NCBI GenBank assembly: GCA_005408345.1 | Contig: SEMN01000329.1 | Location: 62,001 to 126,000 of the forward strand | Reading direction: 5' to 3' | Origin: Macquaria australasica | Taxonomy: Eukaryota; Chordata; Actinopteri; Centrarchiformes; Percichthyidae | Length of the DNA stretch: 64,000 bases | In this document: piece by piece, positions 22,901 through 36,944 of the stretch | Layout: every line of letters starts with the position of its first letter | Position numbering within the stretch: position 1 is the stretch's first letter | Program-made: the position numbers and the translations under genes | The notes under the pieces: generated by a model | What the model was told of the DNA's origin: nothing | Database searches by the model: none | The model's input: only the letters and a program-made list of their open reading frames with translations

Positions 22901-24081
22901 AAATGGAACTGATACTTCGGGATGTGGAAACAGTACACCCTGCATGTTGGTTCATATATTTGTAAATTCAAATTTGTAACGGTGAATAATTGATTATAGA
23001 TTAATCATTAACATCCCAAATAATAATAACATCCCTTTTGTCGAACAAAGAGCTGGTGTTGTCAAGTATACAACTTTGGGGATGGAAATGATTCTGGGCC
23101 TTCCTTAAGGATGTAGTAGGGGTGGCACATGTCTGCTCTGCTGCTGAATTGTAATGTGTGTTTATTATCTTTATTTAAAGATATCTTGGTGAATGTCTCT
23201 AATGTGCCAATTTTGACCAAAATATCTCTTGATAGATGATGGGAGGGCAAGGAAAGATGACTGGCCTCAAGGAGTGACGGTTGTTGCTAACTATGAGGGT
23301 CTTACTCCCCTGCTTACTGACCCACAGTTGACCCTGACCTGCCATTAGGGAAACCTCATTACCACGGAAACAAGGATGATGGCAATGACGGAGAATAGCT
23401 ATGTGGCATCAGGAACAGCAAGGGGTCTTAATGCTTGCTGTGAATGTCCCCAGTGTAATTAATTGACCCAGTTTCTGGTGACTTTGTGCGTTTCTATGTT
23501 TGAGCATTTGTCAGCCAACCATATACCCAAGCAGGTTCAAACTGTTTTTGATCGACAGGTGTAGAAAGTCTTTTAGGCAGCCCATGCGTAGGAAGCTGGC
23601 TCAGTCACGGTGGTGGAAAACCACCAGCCCATACAGCGACCTTACACTGCACAGACAAACTATTCCTGCGCTGAATACTGTCCTGTCTGTTTCAGTGTAT
23701 TTACAAAGTCACTGACTCTTTCCATCTCTACCTTACCATCCGCGTTTCTTTGGCTTCCCTTGTTTTTTCTGCTCTCTTTTCTGTCATCCTCAGCTACTGA
23801 AAGCAGCTGTGCACATGGAAATATGTATTCTGGCTCACAAGCAAATATCCACAAAAATGTGTGAAATAGAGAGTGAGAGCAAGAGAGGCAGATTATATTT
23901 TGTCTTCATTCTGTTATTTGACCAGACTGGAAAACAGTTTTGATTTTATGAGGACTTTTAACATCATTACCTTGTTAGATTGGATCAGCCATTAAAATGG
24001 GACATTGCCAGTGTTGAAAGGTTTCTTTTAATGTTTGGCCAAAGTACTGTTAGGGGAGGAGGAGGAGAGAATTATATGGGG

Positions 24082-24112
<31 letters not shown>

Positions 24113-24279
24113 CAAGCGCATGTATACATACGTATGTAATACAGACTCTCCTCCCAGCCTTGATAGTGCAGTAGTTCATTAAAGACCTCAGCCTCATTTG
24201 CACCATCTGCTTCCTGTCTCCCTGTGAGCCTTCATTGTGTCAGCACCCCCACCCTTCTCCATCCTTTCTTCTCCACCCG

Positions 24280-24321
<42 letters not shown>

Positions 24322-25802
24322 CTTCTGCCTCAGTGCTCAGCTGGAATGACAGCCAGAAATGGCAGCCTGCGGGACATCCTTACTTGTGTTTTTTCCTCGT
24401 GTGTGTGTATGCAGTTTTCAGTGCCTTAGTCCTGTTTGAGGTTTGAGTAGACTCATCGTACTCACTCACCTCTTCCATAATTTGTAAAGAGTGTGGCCTT
24501 TTCTAAAGACAGCCAAATGAGGGCACACATTTGTGTATTTTTGTGTGTATGTGTAAGTAGTATCATTTAGGTGGAGGAATATGTGTGAATGTGAATAAAA
24601 GGCTGGCCAGTGTCTGTCCAGCTGAATCGTTTGTCCAAATCTGTCACCATACCTGCATAAGTACAATATATGTTGCAGACAGTCATTATTGTTATTATTA
24701 TTATTTTTTGTAACAGAACAGAGACCTTGCTAGATATTAAGTATGTATTTACAGTAGGGCTGCAACTAACAAAGTTTTTAATTTTTATTTTTGATAAATC
24801 GTTAACTCTACCAATTGTCAGAAAATAGTGAAATAACAACTTCTCAGTTAAGAAGCAAATCATCACATTGAGAAGCTTGAGCTTGAACCAGCAAATATTT
24901 GGAAATAAACGATTACTCGATTATTAAAATTGTTGACGATTAATTTTCTGTTGATCGACTAATTGATTACTGGTTAATCAGCACTAATTTACAGTTGATG
25001 TCAAATATGTTATAAACATTTCTTTGACGAAAAAATTCTAAAACACGGTCTACTTACAAGCGTTTTCAACTGCATCTCATGGCCATCATCTGCTCCATCT
25101 GCTGATGAAGACCGTGATATGCTGTTGAAAGCTTCAGAAAAAGCTGATAAATGGACCATCCATTATGATTATTTTGTCAAACTACTATATCTAGGGTAAT
25201 TTCTTGCTTTAGCACCTTAACTAGAAAAATACATAGATTTTTAGGGGTGAGTATAACCAGTGTAACCACAACATAAAGTGTGACAGCCTGGATCAGATGT
25301 AATAGTCCTTTATCTCCCTGTACTGTTGTCTTTGCTAAGTGAGGAATAAATCACCAAATTCTTCATCCCCCATTAGATTTACCACGAAGTGACCTTACAT
25401 GATTAAGCTTGAACAATGCCTCTATGAATGACCAGCATGCTGCAGGACATTATACAGCATGAGGTATTATTTAGCTGACAAGGTTTGTCTGTGTCTGTGA
25501 CGGCCCCCACTGAATGCACATTAGGCTATTTGCCATACAGCTGTGTCCCAATAATTTAAAGACCTCCTGCTGGACGTCAGTTTGTGACATATTAGTTTTA
25601 GAAAACACAACTCCACTTTTCTGACTTAAGTAAATTATTTTCTAGGTTGTAGCTGGCTTAAACCTGCATGTATATGGATGTGAGTATGTGTATTATGTAC
25701 AAATATGCAAATATGTTCTCAGATTATTGGCTGCCTGGTTCTTGTCATTAACACCTGCTCATGGCTAGCACACTGCCCACTGTGTGTGTGTGTGTATAAC
25801 TA

Positions 25803-25898
<96 letters not shown>

Positions 25899-26918
25899 TT
25901 CTTTTTTTTTTTTTTTTTTTCTTTCTGGCTCCCTGACAGGCCAGTGCAGCATGACCTTGTCTGTCATTGTGTTTTAGCACTGACTGGTAGAGCATGCAGG
26001 CTTTGTCAAAGCTCATAAGAGCACTCTGCACTCGCCAGACAGATGTCTGCGTGGGAGAGTGTGTGTGTGCGCAGTGTTTACTTGGTGATGCGCAGTGGTC
26101 TGTGTCACCCTCGTCAGCTGGTGTTTCTGGATTTTTGTGAGAGGAGCTGATTGGTAGGATAGGCACGCACACACAAATACATATACCACTGTGATCTGTC
26201 GACACTCAAGATGCAACTCCTGTACTTTTTGAAAGATTTTACAAATTGTGGCAGCACAATTCATCCTGTCATCGGCTACTGTTTCTTTACTGCCATCTTC
26301 AGGAATCACCCTACAGATAACATTCCTGAAATGGGTTGGGCTCACATTAATCAAACCCTTTCCCAAGTCATACATACTGTATTATAAGCTGTTGGTCATC
26401 TGTCAACTACTGTACTTTAGTAAGGAAACCTGCTCTGTGTTTGTATATCCATCTGTTAGAGTGAAGGAGAATTGTTTTTTCCTAGTTGCAAAATGAGTGA
26501 TTTAAGAAAGATTTTTAAAAAAGCACCTTACCTACTGAGCAACAGTTTTTTGTCACAGGGACAACTCTAATGGTTGATGTTTGTGGATTTATGGTTGAAG
26601 CTGGTTCTTATGCTGAACTGGACTGAGTTGTACAGATGAGAAAAAGGGCTGTGATTGAAACCAGAGAGTGTTACTATGACCATGTTTTATTTTCGACTTT
26701 GGCTAAAAGTCAAACTATTTGCTTTCACAATGTTGTGATTGAACTATAATGCGTTTGAATATTTTAATGTGTGTGTTTGGGCCTGTGTGCAGGAAGAATG
26801 ACAAGTTGACAGTGTATGGCTGCACCAAGCTGGCGTTAATGATATCAGAGGGCAAGAATATGTGGGGTAAGGTTAGGGAGATCTTTGGGCAATGGTGATG
26901 ATACACGCACACACGCAC

Positions 26919-26965
<47 letters not shown>

Positions 26966-29900
26966 GACCACAGCTAAAGGCAAACTAAAACGACATCCAA
27001 TTTCTTGACCATTTGCTCTGTCACTCCTGAAGGCAATGAGATGACGGACCCTGTTACTCTTTTTCATAAACACACAAACACATCCTTGAGGCTTGAGGGT
27101 CTCCAAGTCAGTGTTCCTGTTTGCCTTGAATGAATTACTTAATAAATTACAATGTATTAATATGAAATTAATTAAATTTGAAACATGAAATTACAGTCTG
27201 TTTGAATTTTCTGCGTCTCAAAGAAACTACTTTTGCCATATGATGATTTTTGCTACAGCTTAACCTTCAGTACTGCCAGTTTATTTAGGCTTGTTTTGCA
27301 GCTGTCTTTGCCTAATGTTGTACTCTGTAGCCGACAAGAGTAGGAGGCCATCTCTCTCTCTAGTAGTAGTCATCGTTCTCTCCTTGACTGGTTCATACTT
27401 GGTTGAGCAATACAAGCAGTTGCAGCAAGAAACATACTCAAATAGCCAAAAGTTACTGTACGCCTGCTCTGACACACAGACATGCTTACAATAAGTCCTT
27501 GACCGTCTTGCCCTCCAGCTCACTCCTGGTGGGATGAGATCATTATTATTGGCTAGCTGATGGACCTGGAGGACAGTGGTGTAGACTGTATTTATGACTG
27601 TGTGTGGGTGCGGGTGTGTGTATCCCCTGTCATGTCCTGTGTCCAGGCATGCTCCCAGGGCCCGGCTGAGTGAGTGATGAACATACAGTGGCAGGACCAG
27701 TGATGACTGAGTGAGACCCAGGCGCTCAGGCCTCACCTAAGGTTTGAAGGTTGGATAGAAGGAGGAGCAGGGGGGACAGATGGATGTAGAGGCATGGAGA
27801 GGCCTCAGCCTGGCTGTGGGGATGGCGTATTTTCATTTCAGAAGGGGAAAATGAACCCATGGCTACATGAAAAGGGTCTTAGACTTAATACAGGATGGGT
27901 AGAATAAGGCAGAAAAAGTTTGGAAATGTTTAACACACATAAACTTTTAGGAAATTAACATTTTAATGGAAAATAAAAGCAAAAATTACAGATCCTTCAA
28001 AAACATAAAATTCAATCCTTTACTTTCTTATTTGAGCAGGACACATATGTCACAGAGGACCTCCATAATTTCATGTGCAACCATAAAAACATTTAGATGT
28101 TTATTCATTTGTTGAATTGGAAAAGTATGTCTGTAGTCTAAGGCTCTGTTTGACCACTTTGTCAATCACAAAATGTGAAGCGTATGTCTGAAGTAACAGT
28201 GTATTCATAGACAGGTGGGGAGTGTGCTGGATGGGAGGTTACTCAAACCCTTAGTGCCTTTATCACAGAGGAATCACATTACTTTGGAGGTTGAAACTAA
28301 AAATGGAGGATGAGATGTGAAGAATGAGAGCGATGGATGAGGGATTGGACATCCCTCAAGATGAGTTTGGACAGAATTGTAATATAAAAGAATGTGATTT
28401 AGATTATAGACTAAACATTACACAGCATGACTAACTTGTTAACTGATGAAGGGAGAGGGAAGTAGGTACAAAAGGTAGAGAGTGGTGTGATGTACTTCTA
28501 GTTGTTTGCCCCAGGAAGCTGTAAAATCTGTTCCTTTGCCAATTTCTAGTATGTGCTTCTCCTTCCTCACTTTTACCTACAAAAGTGGCAATGTTCACTC
28601 TAAAGGGCATGAAATGGCCTTGACATCTGTGTCCTTCTGTACCTTCCTTCATTACTTTTTTCTTATTCTGCTCTTTCTTTTTTGTTCCTTCCTTCATTAC
28701 TTTTTTCTTATTCTGCTCTTTCTTTTTTGTTCCTTCCTTCTTTACTTCTTTCCTTTCTGCTTTCCATCCTTCCTTCCTTCCTTCCAACCCTCCAGGAGCT
28801 ATGGGAGATATATAGCTTGGTTTATTACTAGCATAACCAGCTTTGAGACAGATCATTGAAATTGAAAAGTTGTCAATTTTATTTATATAGCCCAATATTA
28901 CAAATCACAAATTTGCCTGAAGGGGCTTTACACTCTGTAAAGCATACGACACCCTCTATCCTTAGACTCTCAGTTTGTTGTATTACACCTTTGTTTTACA
29001 GCAGATGGTACCACAGCTAAGCAGTGCTTCTTGAAAAAGGTATATGCTTGCATGTGTAGCTCGTCATGGGTAGGGAAGTAGCGTCAGGCTGAGGGACCTT
29101 TGGCATTCGCAGGTGGTAGGCAGTGAATATCTGCCAGCCTCATCCATATCACCCACAGCCCCCTCTCTCCCCCCACCGTGCTTCACTGGTGGTCAGCCTC
29201 TGTGCCTTCTTCCTCCCCTCCTTCCACCCGCCATCCATGCCATCCTCCCCTAGGGTGCCAGTGTTCCCTGCGATGGTCCTGCGTGTGACAAACATGTGTG
29301 ATGAGTCTGTGTGACATGCCTATGTGTGTATTTGTGATTTGGGGTGTGTGTGTGTGCTTGCTGGTGTGTATGCGTTTGTGCATGACACGAGTGCAGGCCT
29401 TTCCTGCTACCAGATTGACATGAGTGTCTGTGAGGCTTTGCTCTTTTCAGACGTGCCTCACACTGGCAGTTGGAGTTCATGTGTGTGTGCGTGTGCCTGC
29501 CTGCCTTCTAGCGCCTCTCTAGAGACTGACGGCCCCTGACACCTGCCATTTGGACGCTTTTCTCTGTGAAAAATGTCATCGTCTTCAGACCCGACGTGTG
29601 TGTGTGTGCGTGTGTCTGTGAGAATGAGAGATGGTGCGTCCCTCAATTTGTCTCCCTGAGGTCAAGCTTTGCAGCTGACTGAACAATGGACCCAAGCTGT
29701 TTGAGCAGCCGGGACAGAGAAACTTATGTGTTTGTGTGTGTGTGCGTGTATTTTTTTGTATGAATATATTTTGGGCTGCTACAGCTTCTTGTAAGACAAT
29801 AAAATGAGGCCAATCCAAGTATCTTGAACAAACTGAGTTGTGGACAAAGAAAGTGCCAGATTGAGCCATTATAGTATGACATTATATAGGCGTGTGTGTG

Positions 29901-31283
29901 TGCGCATGCAGTCCTCCGCTCTCTCACGAGTCCGACTTGAAAGCCATCTAGTATTTTGTACTTCAGCTGGCTAGTGCCTTCATGGTACAGCAGGATACTT
30001 ATAGATAACATTTTTCACCTGATGGCATTTAATCCCTCAGGTAACTCCACCCGTTAGTGACTATGCATTGAATGGAAATTGTGGCTCAGTTAGAGTTCTC
30101 ACACTAGTTTCTGCGTATTTTTTAAGAAGCCCTTGATTAATATAGCCCTATAAAAAGGCAGTGCAACTGTGTTCTGTTTTCCTCAGATATCAGAGGTATA
30201 ACCAGATAAATGAGGGTAGGTTAAATAATGTATAGTATAGATGTATATAAATAATACATTGCATAGCTTGTCTCATACTTGCACCTCATTTGTGAATATC
30301 AGCAACTTTCATACAGAACCATAGCTTGGAGCTGTATTTGGGGATTTTAAAAAAAATTCTACCGTTAACAGTTACAGGAACTATGACTTTATGGACTCCT
30401 GACATGTTGTTTGATCTTCCACCAAATCGTGAGCTTTTCACAAATTGCACTCAAATCATCACAAGTTTTTTAACATCTACAAAGTCAGTCACTTTTGATG
30501 GAGGTGCTTCAGATCCAAATGACAAGCTTAAGGTTTAGGGCCCTTTGAAGAATCTTCTTGGGCCACATATTCACATATTGATGGTGTCTGTGGGCCTAGA
30601 ATACTTTGAAACACAGCAATTTCTTCAAACCAAACATCAATCTTGCATTCTTTTACAGCCTACAGTCCAAGTTTGAAAAAACAGCAATTTTGTACATATA
30701 TAGATTTTTTTTTAAATTTAGGAGGACTTGCAGTTCTTCTAAAATGTCATTGTCACTTGCAATATGCTAGCACTGATTTGCACTGTAGTGCCATTGACAT
30801 ATTAAGATAGAGGCCTTTTGTATATCTTAGCATTTAGCCCTCCATTTTTCCCCCAACTTTTTTTTTTTCCTGTGTATCAAATTAGTTGGTGATATTATTG
30901 CCCCTCTTCGTTTCTGCCTGATCTGATGAGCTGTTTTTAATTTAGATTAGGGCTGTGTGAGCCAGAAGGCTGTAATGAGGTATCAAAGTGTGTATCCATC
31001 TCTTCCAATGTTAGATTTCTTGAGGGGCAGCAGGGGGCTAGTCATGATGTATATGTGTGTATGTGTGTCAGGCCCAAGGGTGTGTCTCAAAGACGACCAG
31101 TAGGGGAACAGATAGGGGAGCCAGTTTGTGACTTTGCCCCAGGATGGGACAGGGCTAAAGGCAGGTCTGTGTTTGTGTGTGTGTATATACAATTGAGAGA
31201 GCAAAAGAGTGTGAATAAATGATAACCCTACAGGGCCACCAAGTTATCGCTTTACACCAAGAGGCAACCATTGACTTTGTGTC

Positions 31284-31318
<35 letters not shown>

Positions 31319-34300
31319 ACGCTTCGACCATCCACCCACAGAGCAGACAACCTTCTGCTGGCTGCCAGGATGATGCCCTCACTATGGCGACAGCCATGGA
31401 CGCTATGGCAATGAGGGCTCAGAGCTGTATCCATGACGGTGCTGTTATCCAGCTGCCCCAGCGGCAGCCTTAATTAAGTTAGACATGATAGGGGCTGGTG
31501 GCCTCCCTTTCTTTTCTCTCCATATCCTCTTGTGTTTTATTTTTCTGTGTATTCTTAACGATATCTTTTCACTTTTTTTCTTGCTTTTGTCTGCCCCATC
31601 TCTCCTTTTCTCTCTTTTTGTCATTCCGTCTCTCTTTTCTGAACAAAAGACAACATAAGGCGCTCCTACTCTTTTTTTACTTGACCTCCATTGTCCTTCT
31701 GTCTCTGAATGAGGGCAGAGAGGGAGGTTAGAGGTCTGCATTCTGTGTTTTTTTTCCCCATGTGTCACAATTGAAAGCCTTGTCTATCTTCCTACTCTGC
31801 TTGAAGAGAGAGAGAGCTGCATGAGATTTGGGTATGAATTATATTCATATTAACTTCTGTGTGTTACTCAGCATAAATGAATGCGTGTATCTTTGTATGT
31901 GTGCATGTATGTGCGTGAGACAGAGTGTGTCAGGTTAATGACCAGCTCTGCTTTGACCTCCTTGAAGGTCATGTGCCAGTGCTCGTTAGTAGTGTCACCA
32001 TGGCGATATGTCAGCTGTCAGCATGATGGATCGGGAGCTGACAAAAAGAACAGTGAGTGGATGGGATGAATAGAGAGGATGGGAAAAAGAGGGAGGGAGG
32101 ACAAGTTAATTTAAATGTGATTCTCATCAGAAGGCCTCTGCCACTCCTCATTAACAAGATACTTGTAATTGGCAAGGTTGTTGTGGCAAGTTCCAGGCCT
32201 CTGGGTGTGTGTGTGTGTGTGTGTGTGTGTGGGGCACAGAAAGGCCTCATTCTGAGTTGTGGACATTGGGGAGGTGCTGACCCCCTCGTCATATTGGTCA
32301 GCCCTGAGGAAAAAGCCCCCTGTCATCCTCCAATCCTCTTTCTCTCTCTCTCTCTCTCCACCCGAGAGAATAGTAGGACTAAACAACATGACAGCCTCAG
32401 TTGTATGGCGGTAGCATTAACACGGGTATCAGTGGCTTTGTTGTACCAGCATCCTGTCTGTGTGGTGATGGATAATAAGCGGCCTACTTTAGACTGAATA
32501 CATTAACATGGGAAATGGTATCATTTGTTGCCATGATAAACCCAGTGTTATGTAGAATCAGCTCATTTTCAAGATTTTCAAGATCTATGTTTTAAAAACA
32601 ATAATACAGAAATTAAATCTTTGCAAGTTGATTTATTGTGGAGTTACTTGAAATATTAATTAAGGGTGTTTTTGTTAAGTCATCTTAAAATCTTGTGCAA
32701 TAATATCTAAATAGGTCAATTATATAGCATAAAATGTACATGAAACTAAGCAATACCAATAATAAAACTTATTAGGACTGAAAGGTATAACAGTGTCATT
32801 CTTGCAAACCCTAATTCACCATTTGACTATGTCAAATGAAAGCCAGCTGGGACAACCAATGACTGAAGTTAATTAAGCCTGTCCCTGGTTTTTTGTTGTT
32901 GCACCTCGGATAAAATGTCTCTTTTCGTCTAAACATTCCACTAAAATCTGGCTCTGTCTCTGAAAATATTTGAGGTAGAAGTAGGACATACAGTGTCTGA
33001 ATCTTTACATTTTTATACACCAGATTTTAAATGTTTGTTCATGAAATGTGGGACTTCAGTGATGTGTTTGTGACAGTAGCTGGTGTCTGCAGAAACACAA
33101 ACTGTGGAGGCAGACATGTCAGTTCAGAAACACAAAGCCTATTTTTCATTTTACTTCAAATATTGTAGTGGACAGTTTAGTTTGAAAATTACAGACACAC
33201 TTAGTTCTCGTCACTGATTAGCTAAAGCTGTTGGCAGTTAGCTGCACATTTTGGAGCAATCTGACTGTGGGAAATCAGCAGTCAATATACAAAAATTCAG
33301 CTATTGGTCTATTTTGTCTTCAGGTCTACACAAGAATGAACAAAAGCAAATCTTGATTTCTGAGCATGAATCGTACATCTAATCCTCAATCTCGCTCATG
33401 ACAGTAATGCTCTATAGATACTGCCAAATTGCAGTACACCCCAATGACCTCCAGATGGCAGTATTGTCACACAAATTGTGTGAGGCATCTGCTGACTCTG
33501 TCCTGTATTTTATCAAACACACACAAACACGTCATACTGTCTGTTATTAAAGGGTCAGTCGTTTCAATGTGAAAAAGTGGTCATACTCTATTGTTATTGT
33601 TTGATTGTTGATTTATTGTTAATCTAGACTTACCCAAAGTGTTTGCCAGTGTGGGCAAAATGATCTCACTCTGACCTATTCTGAATGTGTTTAGTATTCA
33701 TAGTTACATACTAAGCCAATGACTTATACATGCAATCGGTATTAACGTGGTTCGTATTATTTAAGGTGCAAGGCAGTGGTGATTTTCCTTAAAAGCCTTT
33801 GCCATTATGTCTTTCAAGCTATGATAACTGCTCACTATGCACTCTCTCTTTCTCCTTCTCCTTCACTGGCCAATCTGCCTCTTATACCCTTTTCTTATAT
33901 ATCTCTCTCCCATCATCTCCCCCTCTCCCTCTTTTTCCTCTTTCTCTCACTCTTTGACTTTTTTCTCCTTCCCTTTCTTTCTCCAGTATAACCAATGAGG
34001 CAGGAGCATCCATCTACAGTGTGAGCCCTGAGGCAGTCAAAGAGATGCCAGATTTGGACCCCAACCTAAGGAGTGCAGGTATGCTAGCCCATTATTGTTT
34101 TTCTTGGCCATGTTTTTAAATGGGCCCTTTTCTATGGCAAAGTTACTGGTGTTGTGGAAGACACTGTGTATGGATTATTTTAATAAGCGATTAAACTGTC
34201 GCTTATTTTCTTGACTAATTGTTTTGTCAATAAAATATCATATAATAGTGAAAAATCACAATTTCACAGAGCCCAATGTGACCTCTTCAAATTGTTTGTT

Positions 34301-36913
34301 TTGTCCAACCGGCAATCAAAAACCCAAAGATAATGAATTTACACGATTAAAAAACAGATTAGTCAATCGACTGATCACTTCATTGACTAATTGTTTCAGC
34401 TGTAATTATGAATATGCTCTTGTATTACAATAGGCACACCAATTGTTTTGAATAATTTTCAGTTTTAGAGATTGTGGCCCTTACTTCACATCTAAGCTGA
34501 AGTACTGTAAGGGACACAGAAAGAGTCCACATAATATGGACCATTGTTATACATACATTGTACTATTCCACTATTGGATGTTTGGCCTAAAGAACTAAGT
34601 GATGTTAATACTGGTGAGGAAAATGCATAATAGTTGAAAACTATCACTTAATTTTCTGTTTGTCATACACTAACAAAATGAATTTTTGGCATTGCCATAA
34701 GGCTCTCTTATGTCTCTCCTGCTTTCCTTTGCCTCTCTCCCTCTTTCTCGCACTTGCTCCCTCATTCACTCCACATACTACATCTTTGAAAACACAGCCG
34801 ATTAAAAAAGAATCGCACAGAGTTTTGGAGAACAAATGTTTTCAGCAGACTTCCTCTATAAAAGCCGTAAATCAAGCGAGGCTGGATTATTCCTCACTAG
34901 TTTCCTGTGGTCAGCAGCACTGAGAGCCACAGAGAGCCATATTTATACCGCTAATGAAAGCCATGAGAAATCTACAGCGTTTGACTTTGGGTGGGTATAA
35001 AGAGAGGAGTGCTAAGCCAGGACACTATGGTTACATAGTTGGATGTGGCGACAGAGTGTTTGTCTGTCTGTTTCACTTTTGGGGGGTTTGTGTGTTTCTG
35101 CCTCTGTCTACATGAATGGCCATGTAACATAGTATGTAGGAAATTGTGAGTTATTAGGAACCTTCCATCTGTCCGTCTATTGTTGGGAGATCTAGGGACA
35201 CCTAGTGGTGATAGGCAACATTTCAACCATTCTCCAGCAGAACTGCTTTTGTGTTCATCTTATTTCTGTGCTCCTCTCCGATCAAAGACAGAGCAAGAGA
35301 ATAGTCGAGAGTGACCTCAAAGAGAAATTAGTCGGGAGTACAGATCAGTTTTCCTGGACCATTGTCACTCATTGATTGCCTGTTTCAGTACGATAAGCAA
35401 TCCATGCTGCATCTCCTCAAAAGTTCAACTATTGTGATCTAACTTTTTTCACTTTGTGCTTTGCAACTGAATCAGTGCAGCCACATCCCAGCTGTCCCCC
35501 TGTCCCGCCAGAATGCTGCACGTCACATTCTTCCACTTCTCCTGAGTGATGTGTCTGTGTCTGAGCGGGGCCTTCCTCTCTTGTTGCTTTCTTCATTGCT
35601 TCCCATTTTTGTAGAACTGTATTTGGCTCATAAACTTTCAATAAGTGCTGGAGAGTTATGCTAGACTCCATTTACAAATCGGCTCCTCTCAGAGAGAGAG
35701 AGAGAGAGAGAGAGAGGGACAGAGTCAGAGGCAGAATAGATTGAAAGAGTATTGGGAGAGTTTTGGTGGTGCACTGAGCAAGGCCAGGGTTGAAACTCCA
35801 TCCCTGTCTAAATATTATCTCAGGCAGCAGCCTCCCACCGCAGCCAGAGGAGAGAGAAGAGAGAAGAGCCATTGAATCCAGACATACTCCCTCTGTTACA
35901 TCTCATCCCTCTCTTTCTCTTTGTCTCTCTGTTCCGCCTCAAAGACCTAAGTCTGACGCATCTCATGCAGCACACTACATTGCTGACCACTGAAATTCAA
36001 ACATACACATAATGCACACATACAAAACAGTGGCAAGCAGCAGCACAGGAAAGACAGGGAAAGAGACAAACTCTGTCCTGTAATTTTTTTGATTCATCAT
36101 AGTGTGTTTTAGAATCCTAAATTTGATGTGTATAACATTTTGTTCAATCTCTATTCCTTGATAAAACTCAAACCATTAAGTAAATTAGACACCTCAAGAT
36201 AGAGAGATTGTTCCAACTTATAAAAAAAAAAAAACAAGAATAACAAAAAATATTAATGTAAGATGTTAACGCCCAGAGCTGCCACGTCCTTCGTCTTTTA
36301 CACGGACATGAATGTGAACAGTTATTTGGTTGTGTTATTCTCTCCCTCTCTGTGTGCCTGTGTGTGTTGGGGGGGTGATGTCATGTATTATGGTGTGTAT
36401 GTGAGTAAGGTTGTTTGTAATTTTTCTCCTTGTCACTGGGGCCTGCCAGCATATTTATGGAAAAGACATTTGGCTTCATGTGCAGCAGCAGGCTGAAGCC
36501 TTACAGACTCCATCGTTAAAAGCAACCCTGCTTTGGTCGATGCAGATTGTGTGTGTGTTTATTTGTGTGCTACATTTGTCTGTGCGTGCCATTGTGCACG
36601 GCTCTGGTTAAATGAGTGGTTTTAAGGGTTCATGGTTCCAGTATCTATCATGAAGCTAAATGACAGGTGCAAAGAATCCAGTTGAAAGCCAGCTTTAATT
36701 ATTATTATTGGGGGTGGAGGAATGACAATTAGGTTTGGCCTGCCCTCAGGCCAGCACTGTAATATGCAGACAATTTGCATATTCAGTAATTATAAATAAT
36801 ATGAATTTGCATATTCAATAACTGTGATTCAGATAGCAAGTTCACGAAAAACACAAACCATAGAATCTCATGAGACATGGAATTTCATGTTTGTTCCTGT
36901 GCATGCGTGTGTG

Positions 36914-36944
<31 letters not shown>

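Larger units (their letters stand above)
20589..33986 (+). other. SRBD1 intron 13 (13.4 kb)
   Basis: This is the largest intron. It contains several GT, TC and CA microsatellites, a long TA tract (25813-25895), a MITE-type repeat (24755-24986), a 45-bp minisatellite (28643-28760), a fragment of a common fish repeat 3' end (28868-28985) and an exon-like segment at 26793-26866. Non-repetitive, moderately GC-rich islands lie near 29110-29600 and 31370-32200. No further gene was recognised. Confidence 0.6.

Noticed and set aside
26900..26965. Regularly spaced CA units considered as a CRISPR-like array
   Set aside because: Pure microsatellite without distinct spacers, in a vertebrate genome.
28431..28895. 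A 154-codon minus-strand frame with a 15-residue Lys-rich repeat
   Set aside because: Explained by the 45-bp minisatellite; the flanks are unrelated intronic sequence and a retroelement end.
30326..30538. 70-codon open frame in intron 13
   Set aside because: Low-complexity composition, no splice sites in frame and no recognised domain.
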